Positions 7,242-16,001 of a stretch of DNA of 31,677 bases are shown here, piece after piece (within the stretch, counting starts at the first letter, position 1; each line of letters begins with the position of its first letter). The stretch is from an uncultured Lachnospiraceae bacterium (GTDB taxonomy: Bacteria > Bacillota > Clostridia > Lachnospirales > Lachnospiraceae). The position numbers and the translations under genes are program-made. The notes under the pieces were generated by a model, which saw nothing but the letters and a program-made list of their open reading frames with translations, was not told the origin of the DNA and did not search any database. Where the stretch lies: the NCBI GenBank assembly GCA_905203555.1, contig CAJKWK010000030.1:1-31677 (forward strand). Reading direction: 5' to 3'.

Positions 7242-9095
7242 ATGGAAAAGAATGGTTTTGATATTCAGGAAGAATTGAAAAAATTGCCCGGAAAACCGGG
7301 TGTGTATATCATGCATGATGAAACAGATGCGATTATCTATGTGGGTAAGGCGATCAGTCTGAAAAATCGTGTAAGACAATATTTTCAAAGCAGCAGAAAT
7401 AAAGGCGTTAAAATAGAACAGATGGTGACGCATATCAGAAGATTTGAGTATATTGTAACGGATTCGGAACTTGAAGCGCTTGTTCTGGAATGTAATTTGA
7501 TCAAGGAACATCATCCAAAATATAATACGATGTTGATGGATGATAAAACATATCCGTTTATCAAAGTATCTACAAATGAGCCTTTTCCAAGGGTGATGCT
7601 TGCACGAAAGATTGCCAAGGATAAGGCGAAATATTTTGGACCGTATACCAGTGCAGGAGCAGTGCGTGATACGATAGATCTTTTGCACAAGCTGTATCAT
7701 ATACGAAGCTGTAACCGAAGTCTTCCGCGAGACATAGGAAAAGAACGGCCTTGTCTGAATTATCATATCAAGCAATGTGATGCTCCATGTCAGGGGTATA
7801 TTTCGCAGGAGGAATATGGAAAAGCAGTTGCTGAAGTGGTTCGATTTTTAAATGGAAATTTTGACGGGATTTTAAAAGAGCTGGAACAGAAAATGCAGGA
7901 GGCGTCAGATGCCTTGGAGTTTGAGAAGGCAATAGAATATCGGGAATTGCTGAATAGCGTGAAAAAAATTTCACAGAAACAGAAGATTACGGACAGCAGA
8001 GGCGAAGATCGAGACATTCTGGCAGCGGCTACATCAGGCGAAGATGCTGTGGTTCAGGTATTTTTTATTCGTGGAGGAAGATTGATCGGATGAGACCATT
8101 TTTATCTTCGTATCGTGAAGGGCGAGAAGATAGGAAATATTCTGGATAGTTTTATCAAACAGTATTATGGTGGAACACCGTTTGTTCCGGGGGAATTGAT
8201 GGTGCAGGAAGAACTTGAAGATGCTGCTTTGATTGAAGAATGGCTTTCGGTGAAACGTGGTGGGAAGGTAACGATCCATGTTCCTAAAAAAGGTACAAAA
8301 GAGAAATTGGTGGAGTTGGCAGCAAATAATGCACAGCTTGTATTATCAAAAGACAAAGAACGGTTAAAACGGGAAGAGGGGCGTACGATAGGAGCAGTGA
8401 AAGAAATTGAAAAATTGCTGGGAGTCCCAAACATTTCACGCATGGAGGCGTATGATATTTCAAATACCAATGGATTTGAATCGGTCGGATCTATGGTCGT
8501 CTATGATCGGGGAAAACCGAAACGAAATGATTATCGAAAGTTTAAAATCAAAGGAATTGAAGGTGCAGATGACTATGGCAGCATGAGAGAAGTTTTGACC
8601 AGAAGGTTTACGCATGGACTGCGAGAGCGGGAAGAAAGCAAGGAATTGGGAAGTTTTACTGCATTTCCGGATTTGATTTTAATGGATGGTGGAAAAGGAC
8701 AGGTAAATATTGCATTGGAGGTGCTGGATTCACTTCATTTGCAGATTCCGGTGTGTGGTATGGTGAAGGATGACAAGCATCGTACACGTGGTTTGTATTA
8801 TCAAAATGAAGAGATCGAGATAGATCGGTCTTCAGAGGCGTTTCGATTGATTACACGTATACAGGATGAGGCGCATCGGTTTGCAATTGAATATCATAAA
8901 CAGCTCCGAGGCAAAGGACAGGTACATTCAATCCTGGATGATATTGATGGGATCGGGGAGACAAGGCGTAAAGCGTTGATGCGAAAATATGCGAATTTGG
9001 ATGAGATTAAAGCTGCATCTGTGGAAGAGCTTGCGGCAATTCCATCTATGAATGAAAAAGCCGCAGAATCCGTATACAAATTTTTCCGCACGTGA
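7242..9095 (+). pseudogene. uvrC: Excinuclease ABC subunit C, interrupted by one in-frame TGA
   Basis: UvrC makes both incisions in UvrABC nucleotide excision repair. The reading frame is collinear with a normal UvrC of about 617 residues, except that codon 284 (8091-8093) is TGA. Both halves are in the same frame and no base is missing. The sequence reads GGRLIG, stop, DHFYLRIVKGEK, where a CGA (Arg) codon would fit. Upstream are the GIY-YIG domain (GVYIM, IYVGKA), which makes the 3' cut, and the UVR helix (ALEFEKAIEYREL). Downstream are the RNase H-like domain for the 5' cut (LILMDGGKGQ) and the helix-hairpin-helix tail. The first possible restart, GTG at 8115, has no Shine-Dalgarno. Start chosen at ATG 7242 after GGAG. 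It may be a recent null allele, a sequencing error or a read-through gene. hprK follows 42 bp later. Confidence 0.9.
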
Positions 9096-9137
9096 TATAC
9101 TAAAAATAATTGAGAAAACAAAGAGAGGAAGAGGACT

Positions 9138-10067
9138 ATGGCACAAAGTGTAAAATTAAATGAACTTGCTGAAAAGATGGAATTAAAGAATCTTACACAA
9201 AGTGTAGATTTGTCAGATAAGGAAGTTGCAGTTCCGGATGTGAACCGACCGGCTTTGCAGCTGACGGGTTATTTTGACCATTTTGATTCGGAACGTGTAC
9301 AGATTATCGGATATGTAGAGTATACATATCTGCAGACTTTGAGCAGGGAGCGGAAAATTGAAATATATAAACAGTTTCTCTCCTATCAGGTGCCATGCGT
9401 GATTTTCAGCACCAATATTTACCCGGATGGAGATTTTCTGGAGCTGGCTACAAAAGCAGAGATTCCACTTCTGGCGACCGGTAAGACAACTTCTGCATTT
9501 ATGGCGGAACTGATCCGCTGGATGAATGTCAAGCTTGCGCCATGTATTTCGATTCATGGTGTTCTGGTAGATGTATATGGTGTCGGTGTATTGATCATGG
9601 GAGAAAGCGGAATCGGAAAGAGTGAGGCGGCGCTTGAGTTGATCAAACGTGGACATCGACTGGTAACGGATGATGTGGTAGAGATCCGAAAAGTAAGTGA
9701 TGAGACATTAGTTGGTTCTGCACCGGATATCACAAGACATTTTATAGAACTTCGGGGAATCGGCATTGTCGATGTGAAGTCTATGTTTGGTGTACAGAGT
9801 GTACGTGAAACTCAGAACATTGACCTTGTGATCACCTTGGAAGAGTGGGATAGAGACAGAGAGTATGACAGACTTGGACTGGAAGAAAGCTACACAGAGT
9901 TCTTAGGCAATAAGGTTGTATGCCACAGCATACCGATTCGCCCTGGAAGAAATCTTGCAATTATTGTAGAATCTGCTGCTGTAAATCACAGACAGAAACA
10001 GATGGGATACAATGCGGCACAAGAATTGTATAAACGTGTACAGGAAAATCTTGCAAAAAAGAGATAA
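9138..10067 (+). CDS. hprK: HPr kinase/phosphorylase
   Basis: A 309-residue bifunctional enzyme that phosphorylates and dephosphorylates Ser46 of the phosphocarrier HPr, and so controls catabolite repression through CcpA in Bacillota. The N-terminal domain (about 1-130) is followed by the kinase core. That core has Walker A GESGIGKS (155-162), a following DDVVEIR segment, and the family signature ELRGIGIVDVKSMFG. Length matches the family. An AGAGGAAGAGG purine-rich ribosome-binding site precedes the ATG. It lies 42 bp after uvrC without a terminator and 33 bp before a glucokinase gene, so hprK and glcK are likely co-transcribed. The pairing suits glucose sensing and use. Confidence 0.97.
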   Translation: MAQSVKLNELAEKMELKNLTQSVDLSDKEVAVPDVNRPALQLTGYFDHFDSERVQIIGYVEYTYLQTLSRERKIEIYKQFLSYQVPCVIFSTNIYPDGDFLELATKAEIPLLATGKTTSAFMAELIRWMNVKLAPCISIHGVLVDVYGVGVLIMGESGIGKSEAALELIKRGHRLVTDDVVEIRKVSDETLVGSAPDITRHFIELRGIGIVDVKSMFGVQSVRETQNIDLVITLEEWDRDREYDRLGLEESYTEFLGNKVVCHSIPIRPGRNLAIIVESAAVNHRQKQMGYNAAQELYKRVQENLAKKR

Positions 10068-10100
10068 AAGCATAGCAGACAGAGAAGGAGAGATAGGAAG

Positions 10101-11042
10101 ATGAAGTATTGCTTTGGAGTAGACATTGGCGGCACTACTGTAAAAATGGGATTATTTGAGAAGAGTGGCAAGATCCTGGATAAATGGGAGATTGTTACAA
10201 AAACAGAAGAAGAAGGAAAGGCTGTGTTGCCGGATATTGCTGATTCAGTCGCTGAAAAGATAAATGAGCATCATCTGGCGAAAGAGGATGTAATCGGTAT
10301 CGGCGTTGGGGTACCGGCACCGGTTACAGAAAAAGGCGTGGTAAATGGAAGCGCCAATATTGGCTGGGGATATAAGGATGTAAAAGGAGAACTGGAAGAA
10401 CTGACCGGACTGCCTGCAGAAGTTGGAAATGACGCAAATGTAGCTGCTCTTGGTGAAATGTGGCAAGGCGGCGGTGAAGGGCAATCCAACATTATCATGG
10501 TAACGCTCGGTACCGGAGTCGGCGGCGGTGTCATCATAGGCGGAAATGTAGTCGTAGGTACGCATGGAGCAGGCGGTGAAATCGGACATCTTTGTGTAAA
10601 TTATGAAGAAACGGAGACCTGTGGTTGCGGAAGTCGGGGCTGTCTGGAGCAGTATGCATCTGCGACAGGAATTGTACGTCTTGCAAAGAGACAGTTAGCT
10701 GAGGAAACAAGAAAGACTGTTTTGGATTCAGAGACTGTAACTGCGAAAGATGTTTTTGATGCAGTTAAGGCTGGAGATGCTGTTGCACAGGAGATAGCAG
10801 TTGAGTTTGGGAGATATCTGGGATATGGATTGGCGAATCTTGCAGTGGTTACAGATCCGGCGGTTATTGTCATTGGCGGCGGAGTTTCAAAGGCAGGAGA
10901 AGTATTAATCCCATATATTCAAAAACCATTTTTAGAAAGAGCGTTTTTCGCAAATCGGGATGTTGAATTTAAGCTTGCGACGCTGGGGAATGATGCAGGG
11001 ATTTGTGGTTCCGCAAAACTGATTTTAGATAAAAGAGGATAG
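10101..11042 (+). CDS. glcK: ROK-family glucokinase
   Basis: A 313-residue sugar kinase of the ROK family, which phosphorylates glucose to glucose-6-phosphate with ATP. The N-terminal phosphate loop DIGGTTVK (8-15) and the catalytic Asp in VGNDANVAALGE (D111) are present. So is the ROK zinc site, made of H163 in GEIGHLCV and CGCGSRGC (C174, C176, C181). The E-I-G-H and E-Q-Y-A segments are typical of glucose-type ROK kinases rather than ROK repressors, and no N-terminal helix-turn-helix exists. GGAG precedes the ATG. It is the last gene of the hprK unit and is closed by a perfect palindromic terminator. ROK enzymes vary in sugar preference, so glucose is the best guess and not proven. Confidence 0.93.
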   Translation: MKYCFGVDIGGTTVKMGLFEKSGKILDKWEIVTKTEEEGKAVLPDIADSVAEKINEHHLAKEDVIGIGVGVPAPVTEKGVVNGSANIGWGYKDVKGELEELTGLPAEVGNDANVAALGEMWQGGGEGQSNIIMVTLGTGVGGGVIIGGNVVVGTHGAGGEIGHLCVNYEETETCGCGSRGCLEQYASATGIVRLAKRQLAEETRKTVLDSETVTAKDVFDAVKAGDAVAQEIAVEFGRYLGYGLANLAVVTDPAVIVIGGGVSKAGEVLIPYIQKPFLERAFFANRDVEFKLATLGNDAGICGSAKLILDKRG

Positions 11043-11085
11043 GGTATAAAAAAAGAACTCTGAAAAGAGTTCTTTTTTTATACCC
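11042..11085. terminator. Bidirectional terminator, perfect 19-bp inverted repeat
   Basis: Arms 11042-11060 and 11067-11085 are exact reverse complements around the loop TGAAAA. Each arm holds a 7-base A or T run, so the structure gives a U-tract on either strand. It terminates glcK on the plus strand and the PBP1A gene on the minus strand. Confidence 0.93.
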
Positions 11086-11090
11086 TTGTT

Positions 11091-13637
11091 CTATGGAGTA
11101 GTTCCGCTGTTGCCACTGTCCGGAGGTGTTGTTTCACCGCCGGGAGGAGTGGGTTCGCTACCGGTATCGCCATCGGTATTTCCGTCAGAGTTATCACTGT
11201 TGGAATCGCTGTCGCTACTGTCATCGGAATCTGCATCATCATTTTTGTTCTTATCTTTGTCTTTATCCTTATCTTTGTCTTTATCTTTTTCTTCTTCATG
11301 ACCGGAACACATCTGCGTAGGAATAGTACCTTCGGCAAAGTATTCTGTAATTCCCGGACAACTATCTGTTGCTAATAGACCTGTACGGCTGCAGACTGTT
11401 TTCTGAGAAACACTGGAAGGCATTGTAAAGTCCTTGTATTCTAAACCTTCATGTACTCTTTCCATAATGTTTTTCCAGAGTACCATGTGCCATTTTTGAT
11501 CCCAAATATGTTCCATTGGTTTACTTTCATCATAACCTACCCAGATAGAAGCTGTATAGTAAGGTGTATATGCAGATAACCATAGGTCGGTTGTATATTC
11601 CGTTGTACCGGTTTTTCCGGAAACCGGCATATTGTTCATGCGGGCATAGACACCGGTACCTTTTGTGATTACATCCTGCATTGCATTTGTCAAAAGGGCA
11701 GCAGTTGAATCTTTTAATACCTGTCTTGTAACCGGAGTTGTATTGTCCAAAAGGATATTGCCATCGTGGTCCAGAACCTGTGTGTATAAAATTGGTTCAA
11801 TATAAGTACCATTGTTTGCAATAGAAGCGTATGCGGCTGTCATTTCCAGATTATAGACACCTTTTGTAATACCTCCAAGAGCTGTTGCCGCGGCCTTATC
11901 TGTATAAATCTTGCCATTAATTTCTTCAGAGTCAACAATAGTTGTAAATCCAAAATTCTTCAGATAATCAAATCCGGTCTGAAAACCAATTGCAGTCAAT
12001 GTATTTAATGCGGCAACGTTGATCGAGTGCTCGATAGAATAACGCATAGTAGAAGTACCCGGATATGAATTATCATAGTTGTTACCGGTTTTTCCGTTGC
12101 CGTAATCATAAGGCTTGTCATTCTTAAGGGCAGATGCCAGTGTATATCCACAAGAATCCAATGCCGGAGCATAGGTGGATAAAATCTTAAAACAAGAACC
12201 AGGCTGTCTTGGGGAATCTGTAGCACGATTCAGAGAAAGACTGGCTGTTTTTTCTCCACGTCCGCCGACGATCGCTTTGACTTTTCCGGTTGCCTGATCC
12301 ATTAAAACAAAGGAAACCTGTGGCTGTGGAGTAATGTCAATACGCTCATCTACAGTGTCATTTTCTGTAATGCCGAGAGTACCTTTATATTCGGCAACTG
12401 CGGCATTGGCTTCGTCAGGAGACGAGTATATCAAAGGATACTCAAATCCCCATGCGTTTCGAATATACTCACCTAACATTTCTTTACTGTAGTTTTCTAC
12501 TGTGCCATCAGCACGCGTGATGGTTAGAGCAAATTCCAAACCATATTCCGTACCGGCAGGGTAGACATCTCCATTTGCGACTTCTTCATCGCAGATCTGC
12601 TGGATTCTGGGATCCTGCGTAGACACAATTGTAAGACCGCCGCTGTACAATGCATTGTAAGCCTGCGTTTCTGTAAAATTCTTTCGTTCCATTAAATCCC
12701 GGACAATCTGCTGAGACAACCGGTCATTGAAATAAGAATAAGGGGTTGTGTCTTCTACAGGCGGAGAAGCAATGATTCGGTCATATACCGGGTCTGCTTT
12801 TGCTGTATCATATTCCTCTTTGGTGATGTATTTTTGATCAAGCATATTCTTCAGAACAATATTTCGACGATCAGCGTTGTCTGTCGGATTGACAACAGGA
12901 TCATACTTGGTCGGGTTCTGGGTAATTCCGGCGATAACTGCACATTCGGATAATGTCAGATCGCTTACATTTTTTCCAAAATAACGTTTGGAAGCAGCTT
13001 GTACACCGAGACAGCTCTGTCCCAGGTTAATGGTATTCATGTAGGCTTCCAGAATCTCCTCTTTTGACATCTGCTTTTCAATCTCAAGTGCAAGATATTG
13101 TTCCTGGAGTTTTCTTTCTAATCGATCATAGAAAGTCACTTCGTCCACAAAATTAATAAAGACGTTATTTTTGATCAGCTGCTGTGTCAATGTACTGGCA
13201 CCTTCGTCAAAGCTGCCGGAGGCAAGTCCCTTGATACCTGCACGCAGGATACCTTGAAGGTCGATACCGTTGTGCTGGTAGAAACGCTCATCCTCAATCG
13301 CTACGAAAGCCTCTCCCAGATATTCCGGGATCTCTTCCAAAGATTTGTATACACGATTGGATCCGGCCTCTACAAAACTTTCCAGAAGAGTGCCATCCTC
13401 TGCATATACAAAAGATGTGAATCCCTTAGGCTTGATGTCGGCAGGAGTAACAGCAGGAGCGTTATCAATGATTCGTTTTGCGAAAACTCCGGCACCTCCG
13501 ATTCCAACAATAGCAAGAACCAGGACACAGATGATCAGTGCTTTAAAGAAACGGACTCCGACACGTTTCTTTTTCATATTTTTCTTGGAAGCAATGTGTT
13601 TCTTCCGTTTTGTTACATTTTGTTTTCCATAATTCAT
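11091..13637 (-). CDS. Class A penicillin-binding protein (PBP1A type)
   Basis: An 848-residue bifunctional peptidoglycan synthase. A basic cytosolic N-terminus (many K and R, residues 1-30) precedes one transmembrane helix (about 34-55). The glycosyltransferase domain carries EDERFYQHNGID (catalytic E115) and later EAYMNTINLGQ. The transpeptidase has the SxxK motif SCFK (nucleophile S481), SIN (538-540) and KTG (675-677). The C-terminus is an unusual hydrophilic tail with a (KD)6K run, a Ser/Asp/Asn stretch and a Pro/Gly/Thr/Ser end. The ATG at 13637 has GAGGAGG nine bases upstream. It is transcribed alone and convergent with glcK. It acts outside the membrane in wall elongation or repair; beta-lactam binding is expected from the family. 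Confidence 0.96.
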   Translation of the reverse strand: MNYGKQNVTKRKKHIASKKNMKKKRVGVRFFKALIICVLVLAIVGIGGAGVFAKRIIDNAPAVTPADIKPKGFTSFVYAEDGTLLESFVEAGSNRVYKSLEEIPEYLGEAFVAIEDERFYQHNGIDLQGILRAGIKGLASGSFDEGASTLTQQLIKNNVFINFVDEVTFYDRLERKLQEQYLALEIEKQMSKEEILEAYMNTINLGQSCLGVQAASKRYFGKNVSDLTLSECAVIAGITQNPTKYDPVVNPTDNADRRNIVLKNMLDQKYITKEEYDTAKADPVYDRIIASPPVEDTTPYSYFNDRLSQQIVRDLMERKNFTETQAYNALYSGGLTIVSTQDPRIQQICDEEVANGDVYPAGTEYGLEFALTITRADGTVENYSKEMLGEYIRNAWGFEYPLIYSSPDEANAAVAEYKGTLGITENDTVDERIDITPQPQVSFVLMDQATGKVKAIVGGRGEKTASLSLNRATDSPRQPGSCFKILSTYAPALDSCGYTLASALKNDKPYDYGNGKTGNNYDNSYPGTSTMRYSIEHSINVAALNTLTAIGFQTGFDYLKNFGFTTIVDSEEINGKIYTDKAAATALGGITKGVYNLEMTAAYASIANNGTYIEPILYTQVLDHDGNILLDNTTPVTRQVLKDSTAALLTNAMQDVITKGTGVYARMNNMPVSGKTGTTEYTTDLWLSAYTPYYTASIWVGYDESKPMEHIWDQKWHMVLWKNIMERVHEGLEYKDFTMPSSVSQKTVCSRTGLLATDSCPGITEYFAEGTIPTQMCSGHEEEKDKDKDKDKDKDKNKNDDADSDDSSDSDSNSDNSDGNTDGDTGSEPTPPGGETTPPDSGNSGTTP
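11250..11288 (-). repeat. Lys-Asp codon repeat in the PBP1A tail
   Basis: Thirteen alternating Lys and Asp codons (AAA/AAG and GAT/GAC) form a hexanucleotide repeat encoding (KD)6K, with KNKN directly after it. The synonymous third positions vary, so the DNA repeat is imperfect. Copy number could change in steps of two residues without shifting frame. Confidence 0.85.
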
Positions 13638-13667
13638 GAATATTGGCCTCCTCTATCCATACCACTC

Positions 13668-13673
13668 ATTATA
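13668..13673 (-). promoter_or_regulatory. Probable -10 box of the PBP1A gene
   Basis: On the minus strand TATAAT lies about 30 bases before the ATG and just ahead of the GAGGAGG site. The -35 position 17 bases upstream reads only TTTATT, so the promoter is weakly supported. Confidence 0.45.
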
Positions 13674-13801
13674 TCAAAGAACCATTTTTAAATAAAGATA
13701 AAAAATAAAAAGTTCATATTTCCTAAGAAATTTTTAAGAAAATGATTGTAGTTTTCTGTAATATGAGATAGTGTTAAATACAGAGAAAGAAAAGGAGTTC
13801 A

Positions 13802-14461
13802 ATGATCAGAATGGATATAAAAACAGTTTATAAAGGTGCATCAGCAGAAATCGTAGAAAAGAAATCACGCTTTATCGGGGAAACATATCCGGTTACCTCA
13901 GAAGAAGAGGCGTTGGAATATCTGGAAAAAGTAAAAAAACAGTTTTGGGATGCGAGACATCACTGTTGGGCGTATGTAATTGGAGAGCAACAGCCGTTGG
14001 AGCGATTTAGTGACGATGGCGAACCAAGCGGAACGGCTGGAAAGCCAATTCTGGAGGTGATTCGCGGCCGGAGGCTCACAAATACATTGGTTGTTGTAAC
14101 AAGATATTTTGGAGGAACACTTCTCGGAACCGGCGGACTGGTGCGGGCATATACAAAGGCATCTCAGGAAGCATTGGAAGTTAGTACTATTATAACCAGA
14201 ATCAGCGGTGTTAAACTGAAAATTACAACAGATTATACAGGAATTGGAAAAATACAATATATATTAGGACAGCGGAAGATCCCGATACTTGCATCCGAGT
14301 ATACGGAAAAGGTGGAAACAGAAGTGCTCGTTTCAGATGAAGAGGTCGAAATGATAATCGCAGAGATCACAGAGGGGACGAATGGACAAGCTGAGATAGA
14401 GAAAGTTATGAAGTGTAGTTTTGCGGAAGTAGAAGGAGAATATCTGGTCTGGGAGAATTGA
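13802..14461 (+). CDS. YigZ/IMPACT family protein
   Basis: A 219-residue protein of the YigZ/IMPACT family. The N-terminal half holds the conserved block DDGEPSGTAGKPI and then VVTRYFGGTLLGTGGLVRAY. The C-terminal 70 residues or so resemble the small domain (DUF1949) often found in bacterial members. Eukaryotic IMPACT acts on GCN1-dependent translation control, but the bacterial role is unsettled. AGGAG lies 4 bases before the ATG at 13802 and 13 before a second ATG at 13811, so the start is uncertain by three residues. It is single, flanked by the divergent PBP1A gene and a terminator shared with hpf. Cytosolic; stop TGA. Confidence 0.92.
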   Translation: MIRMDIKTVYKGASAEIVEKKSRFIGETYPVTSEEEALEYLEKVKKQFWDARHHCWAYVIGEQQPLERFSDDGEPSGTAGKPILEVIRGRRLTNTLVVVTRYFGGTLLGTGGLVRAYTKASQEALEVSTIITRISGVKLKITTDYTGIGKIQYILGQRKIPILASEYTEKVETEVLVSDEEVEMIIAEITEGTNGQAEIEKVMKCSFAEVEGEYLVWEN

Positions 14462-14469
14462 GCCGGAGA

Positions 14470-14511
14470 AAAAAACATGGGACGATGGTAAGAACCTGTC
14501 CCATGTTTTTT
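14470..14511. terminator. Bidirectional terminator between yigZ and hpf
   Basis: Arms 14470-14483 and 14498-14511 pair perfectly, with a GC-rich core CATGGGAC flanked by A and T runs and a 14-base loop. It lies just after the yigZ TGA and 44 bp from the hpf stop, so it can terminate both convergent genes. Confidence 0.9.
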
Positions 14512-14554
14512 AATAGTGTTTATGAATTAGACGATTTCGCCATAGGAATGAAAC

Positions 14555-15112
14555 TTACCGGAATTCCGGCTCGATCAGACCAAATGTACCGTCCTTTCTT
14601 TTATATACAACATTGACTTCATCTGTTTCAGCATTAGAAAAGACGAAGAAATTATGTCCCAATAAATCCATCTGGATACATGCATCTTCTGGGAACATTG
14701 GCTTGATTCCGAACTTTTTCGTGCGAACAATACGAATTTCATCATCTTCAGAAGTTTCGGATTCTTCTTCAAAAAATTCTTTCTTGAAAGCATTGCCGGA
14801 AGAAGATGCCGTTGGATGTCCCTGACTTCTGGCTACCAGTTTGTTTTTATATTTTCGAAGCTGACGTTCAATAATCTCTTCTACAAGATCAATGGATACG
14901 TACATATCACTGCTTGTCTGTTCAGAGCGGATGATATTGCCCTTAACCGGAATCGTCACTTCGATTTTCTGACGTTCTTTTTCTACGCTCAGCGTTACGA
15001 TGATTTCTGTTTCAGGAGTGAAATACCTTTCCAGTTTTCCGAGTTTCTGTTCAATAGTGTCTTTAAGTCCAGGTGTTACTTCAATGTTTTTGCCGCTGAT
15101 AATAAATTTCAT
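14555..15112 (-). CDS. hpf: Ribosome hibernation promoting factor, long form
   Basis: A 185-residue long-form HPF. The N-terminal S30AE/RaiA-like domain (about 1-100, MKFIISGKNIEVTPGL) binds the 30S subunit. The C-terminal domain (about 125-185, including FGIKPMFPEDACIQMDLLGHNFFVFSN broken around residue 150) dimerises to pair 70S ribosomes into inactive 100S particles in stationary phase. A charged linker joins them. The start at 15112 has AAGGAG nine bases upstream; a longer reading frame would place that site inside the gene. An extended -10 box lies further upstream. It is monocistronic on the minus strand and convergent with yigZ. Length fits the Bacillota long form rather than the short gamma-proteobacterial one. 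Confidence 0.97.
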   Translation of the reverse strand: MKFIISGKNIEVTPGLKDTIEQKLGKLERYFTPETEIIVTLSVEKERQKIEVTIPVKGNIIRSEQTSSDMYVSIDLVEEIIERQLRKYKNKLVARSQGHPTASSSGNAFKKEFFEEESETSEDDEIRIVRTKKFGIKPMFPEDACIQMDLLGHNFFVFSNAETDEVNVVYKRKDGTFGLIEPEFR

Positions 15113-15176
15113 GCTGCTCAACTCCTTCTTGTTCATATTATACAGAAAGAAAAATCCTGTCTGTATTCATAAGAGT

Positions 15177-15205
15177 ATTATAGCATGAAATCAGATAATT
15201 GTATA
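15177..15205 (-). promoter_or_regulatory. Probable extended -10 promoter of hpf
   Basis: On the minus strand TGC directly precedes TATAAT (15177-15182), with TATACA 17 bases further upstream as a weak -35. Extended -10 promoters tolerate a poor -35. A second TATAAT at 15137-15142 is too close to the ribosome-binding site to be the main one. Confidence 0.5.
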
Positions 15206-15274
15206 GAAATAAATTGATTATCAGTCAAGTATTTCCGGAGAATTTTTGAACAATATATCGACATATAGATCAAG

Positions 15275-15886
15275 CTATTGGATGGAGCGGATAACTTCAA
15301 TACGGGTAATCCGTCCGTCCGTAATTTTAGCAATTCGAAGACCGAAATCTTGAAAATACGTACAGGCACCGACGCCGATTTCTGTTTCATCTTCATTTAG
15401 TTTGCGGAGGATAACGTCCAGCAGGGTCTCGTTATCATGATAAGGAATATTGATATGAATCAGTTTGTTGATATAGCGTACCTTCATATTGGAACGGAAG
15501 ATGATTTTCTCTGATTCGTCAAAGGCAACAAACAGGAATTTTCTGGTTGCAAATAAAATTGCAATTGCGATTACTCCTAAAAGACTGTTGACCGGAGATG
15601 TGTGGTCTATGATGATCTGTCGGGCAATTGCAAATAATAAGACTTCAAATACCGTCATAGGAGTATGCAGATACAGCATACGGATCATTTCCACGCCAAT
15701 GATCAGATTGAAACAAGTGGTAAGAAGATCATCATAATTCGGATATTTATTTAAGTCAGGGAGATTGCCAAAAGACAAAATCAACTGAATTGTCATCAAA
15801 ATAATACCCGCAGCAAGAATAATTGCGATGATAAATTCCAGATAGGCTGTCAGTTTCTTTAAAAAGGCATTTGCATATTTTTTCAT
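15275..15886 (-). CDS. Four-helix membrane protein with C-terminal soluble domain, PsiE-like
   Basis: A 203-residue protein; the ATG at 15886 has AAGGGA eight bases upstream. Four hydrophobic segments at roughly 13-36, 55-74, 77-92 and 98-118 resemble the PsiE/DUF membrane family. The remaining 80 residues are polar, with EIGVGACTYFQDFGLRIA and a closing TRIEVIRSI. They may form a small ligand-binding domain like those attached to transporters (CorC/TrkA-associated). No enzyme motif is visible. It lies downstream of typA on the same strand, but the typA terminator intervenes, so it is probably transcribed separately. I recognise the architecture only loosely and assign no function. Confidence 0.75.
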   Translation of the reverse strand: MKKYANAFLKKLTAYLEFIIAIILAAGIILMTIQLILSFGNLPDLNKYPNYDDLLTTCFNLIIGVEMIRMLYLHTPMTVFEVLLFAIARQIIIDHTSPVNSLLGVIAIAILFATRKFLFVAFDESEKIIFRSNMKVRYINKLIHINIPYHDNETLLDVILRKLNEDETEIGVGACTYFQDFGLRIAKITDGRITRIEVIRSIQ

Positions 15887-15950
15887 AAAAAAATTCCCTT
15901 CTATTATGTGAAAATCGAATGAATACATATATTTTAGACGGTATTTTACA

Positions 15951-15991
15951 AAAAAACAAGAGAGAGGCTGAATTTTGATCAAACCTCTCTC
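15951..15991 (-). terminator. Intrinsic terminator of typA
   Basis: On the minus strand an 8-bp stem, GAGAGAGG (15984-15991) paired with 15960-15967, is followed by a T-rich tract (complement of 15951-15957). It lies 11 bp beyond the typA stop codon and separates typA from the membrane-protein gene. Confidence 0.85.
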
Positions 15992-16001
15992 AAATTGAAA
16001 A

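Noticed and set aside
6837..7775. Long minus-strand open frame of 312 codons across the ftsH end and uvrC start
   Set aside because: It is antisense to two well-recognised genes, crosses the ftsH terminator, has a composition typical of a shadow frame, and shows no recognisable domain.
8091..8131. Selenocysteine insertion at the uvrC TGA, using the downstream 6-bp hairpin as a SECIS
   Set aside because: The position is not catalytic, the expected residue is Arg rather than Cys, the hairpin is short with a large loop, and I know of no UvrC selenoprotein.
8115..9095. C-terminal half of uvrC as an independent gene starting at GTG 8115
   Set aside because: There is no Shine-Dalgarno before the GTG, the residues between the TGA and the GTG (DHFYLRI) still match UvrC, and the half lacks the domains needed to act alone. 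A nonsense change in one gene is the simpler reading.
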